Of a stretch of 6,579 bases of DNA, positions 5,395-6,579 are shown one piece after another. A program made the translations under genes and the position numbers. The stretch is from Dehalococcoidia bacterium (GTDB taxonomy: Bacteria > Chloroflexota > Dehalococcoidia > UBA3495): positions 1-6,579 of the forward strand of contig JAPKDE010000145.1 of NCBI GenBank assembly GCA_028822675.1, read 5' to 3'. The notes under the pieces were generated by a model. The model was not told where the DNA came from. It searched no databases and saw only the letters and a list, made by a program, of their open reading frames with translations. Within the stretch, counting starts at the first letter, position 1. Each line of letters opens with the position of its first letter.

Positions 5395-5626
5395 AAACAG
5401 CGGACAGATTTTAGTTCGTAGCTAAGAACGCTATCGGCATACTTCTTGGTACGACTCAGGCACGAATCTGGTAAGCAAAGCATCCCAAGGCAATATGATG
5501 GATTGACAAATCTACTGGCGCGTATGCTTATTCGGCAGGTCTAAACTCAGCCATGACATCTCTTGCACAATCTACGGTATCTCTCCGTTAACAAAATGAC
5601 CCGATCAATTTAAGCGAATATAAAAC
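5395..5626. other. Convergent intergenic stretch with no assignable feature
   Basis: Between the relic above and the purK stop I see no open frame of note, no tRNA-like T-loop signature, no repeat and no strong hairpin with a T-tract for either the GMC transcript or purK. Transcription ends for the two convergent genes must lie here or just inside the genes. Confidence 0.5.
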
Positions 5627-6579
5627 CTATACTTTAGCCAAAACCTTATGGGCTTCAAGGGCATCCGAAAGTAAGTCTTCTTGATAGGATCCGCTGAACA
5701 ATATATGACCCATTTTCCGATCAGGACGGACATCCGGTTTACCGTACGAATAGATTCGGGTGTTCTGGTTTTCCAAGATTCGATTTGTCGTATATGAATC
5801 GGTGAGCTTTGTGTACTCTTCTCCCAACACATTTAACAAAACTGACGGTGTGATTTGCAGTGGCGTTACAAGTGGTAGGCCTACTAGTGCCCTAATCTGA
5901 AGTTCATACTGAGACACTGTGAAGGAGTCTATTGTGTGATGTCCTGAGTTATGCGGCCGTGGAGCAATTTCATTGACCAAAAGTTCTTCATTTTCTAGCA
6001 GAAACATCTCCACACAAAAAACACCGGGGTCTCCGATGTTCTTTACGACTTCTTGAGCGAGTTCCTGAGCTTTTCTCTCTATTTCCGCGGAAATTCTAGC
6101 TGGAGATATGCTTATTCTCAAAATACCATTTTCATGAATATTCTCAGTTGGCGGGAAATTCACTAATTTGGTTCTACCATCGTAGCCCACAACAACTGAC
6201 AGCTCAATTTTATAAGGGACTACTTTCTCAACCACCCACGGGCCATCTCCCTTCAAAACGTTTTCGATACGGGCGATATCCTGAGAGTTGGATATTTTCC
6301 ATTGCCCATGACCGTCATATCCCAGCGTGGCCGTTTTTACTATCCAGGGTAGTTCTATCTGAACTCCACTTAATTCCGAAGGGCTTTCTATAACAGCGTA
6401 TTTTGTTACGGGAATACGGTTATCTGTTAAAAATTGTTTTTCTTTGGTTCTATCTTGAGCAAGTCCTAAACTTTTGCTTCCGGGTCTGACTCTGATTAGC
6501 TTTTCCAGACCATCAGTTAAGGTCACAGGTATATTTTCCCATTCCAACGAAGCACAGTCAGATACATCGGCGAATTTTT
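5627..6579 (-). CDS. purK: N5-carboxyaminoimidazole ribonucleotide synthase PurK, 5'-partial
   Basis: PurK is an ATP-grasp enzyme that carboxylates AIR to N5-CAIR using ATP and bicarbonate, a cytoplasmic step of de novo purine synthesis upstream of PurE. The stop is TAG at 5627-5629. The frame stays open to the window edge (KFADVSDCASLEWENIP at its start matches the family's D-V-x-T-x-E-x-E-N-I-P block), so the gene is cut at its 5' end, and a TTG at 6545-6547 is internal rather than a start. About 316 residues are visible; the roughly 60-residue N-terminal pre-ATP-grasp part with its G-x-G-Q-L motif lies outside. Visible landmarks are AQDRTKEKQFL, K-T-A-T-L-G-Y-D-G-H-G-Q (DNA 6302-6319; His where many relatives have Lys or Arg), VVEKVVPYKIELSVV, NEIAPRPHNSGHHTID (part at 5927-5953), the Q-Y-E-x-Q-I-R-A-x-x-G-L-P-L segment, and R-K-M-G-H-I near the C-terminus. 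purE is not visible; it may lie upstream, outside. Converges on the GMC gene. Confidence 0.95.
   Translation of the reverse strand, partial: KFADVSDCASLEWENIPVTLTDGLEKLIRVRPGSKSLGLAQDRTKEKQFLTDNRIPVTKYAVIESPSELSGVQIELPWIVKTATLGYDGHGQWKISNSQDIARIENVLKGDGPWVVEKVVPYKIELSVVVGYDGRTKLVNFPPTENIHENGILRISISPARISAEIERKAQELAQEVVKNIGDPGVFCVEMFLLENEELLVNEIAPRPHNSGHHTIDSFTVSQYELQIRALVGLPLVTPLQITPSVLLNVLGEEYTKLTDSYTTNRILENQNTRIYSYGKPDVRPDRKMGHILFSGSYQEDLLSDALEAHKVLAKV

Noticed and set aside
1..6579. CRISPR array, tRNA or rRNA genes
   Set aside because: No regularly spaced repeats, no tRNA T-loop/acceptor pattern and no rRNA-conserved segment were seen on either strand.

Overview
The window suggests a free-living bacterium of roughly balanced base composition (about half G+C by eye). 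Intact operon-like genes are interspersed with decayed material: truncated secreted or lipid-anchored proteins, a transposase remnant and out-of-frame coding relics. The style of the lipoprotein and the Pro/Thr-linker protein, together with the GMC oxidoreductase and the AraJ-like transporter, recalls environmental Chloroflexota (SAR202/Dehalococcoidia-like). That placement is inference from style only; no phylogenetic marker is present.

Left part (1-1200) holds almost no intact gene. It has a near-perfect 26-bp inverted repeat (11-69), a terminator-like hairpin (100-133), a short minus-strand lipoprotein N-terminus that stops after 87 residues (264-527), an AT-rich stretch with a perfect 10-bp inverted repeat (573-603), and a heavily frameshifted IS3-type OrfA (HTH_Tnp_1) transposase remnant (about 721-972). 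A convincing intrinsic terminator (1168-1193) sits directly in front of the ribosome binding site of the next gene.

Middle part (1200-2265). Two small plus-strand reading frames (1212-1523 and 1520-1783) overlap by four bases. They look either like a coupled pair or like one roughly 190-residue gene broken by a -1 frame change. I do not recognise the product. On the minus strand, 1808-2263 is the C-terminal part of an exported protein (Pro/Thr linker plus a small beta-sandwich domain) that has no start codon and ends just before the next gene.

Right part (2280-6579) holds the solid genes: an AraJ-like DHA1-type MFS transporter (2286-3503), a complete FAD-dependent GMC-family alcohol/choline dehydrogenase-like oxidoreductase (3631-5163) on the same strand 127 bases later, and, convergent to them, the purine biosynthesis gene purK (5627-6579, minus, 5' end outside the window). 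The 463 bases between the GMC gene and purK hold a possible coding relic (to 5394) and then nothing I can assign. The transporter and GMC gene may form a small substrate uptake/efflux-and-oxidation unit, but no specific substrate can be read from the sequence. I do not see a convincing new biological system here. The best leads are the decayed transposase, the frame-broken small gene with a terminator in its leader, and the truncated exported protein at the MFS boundary.
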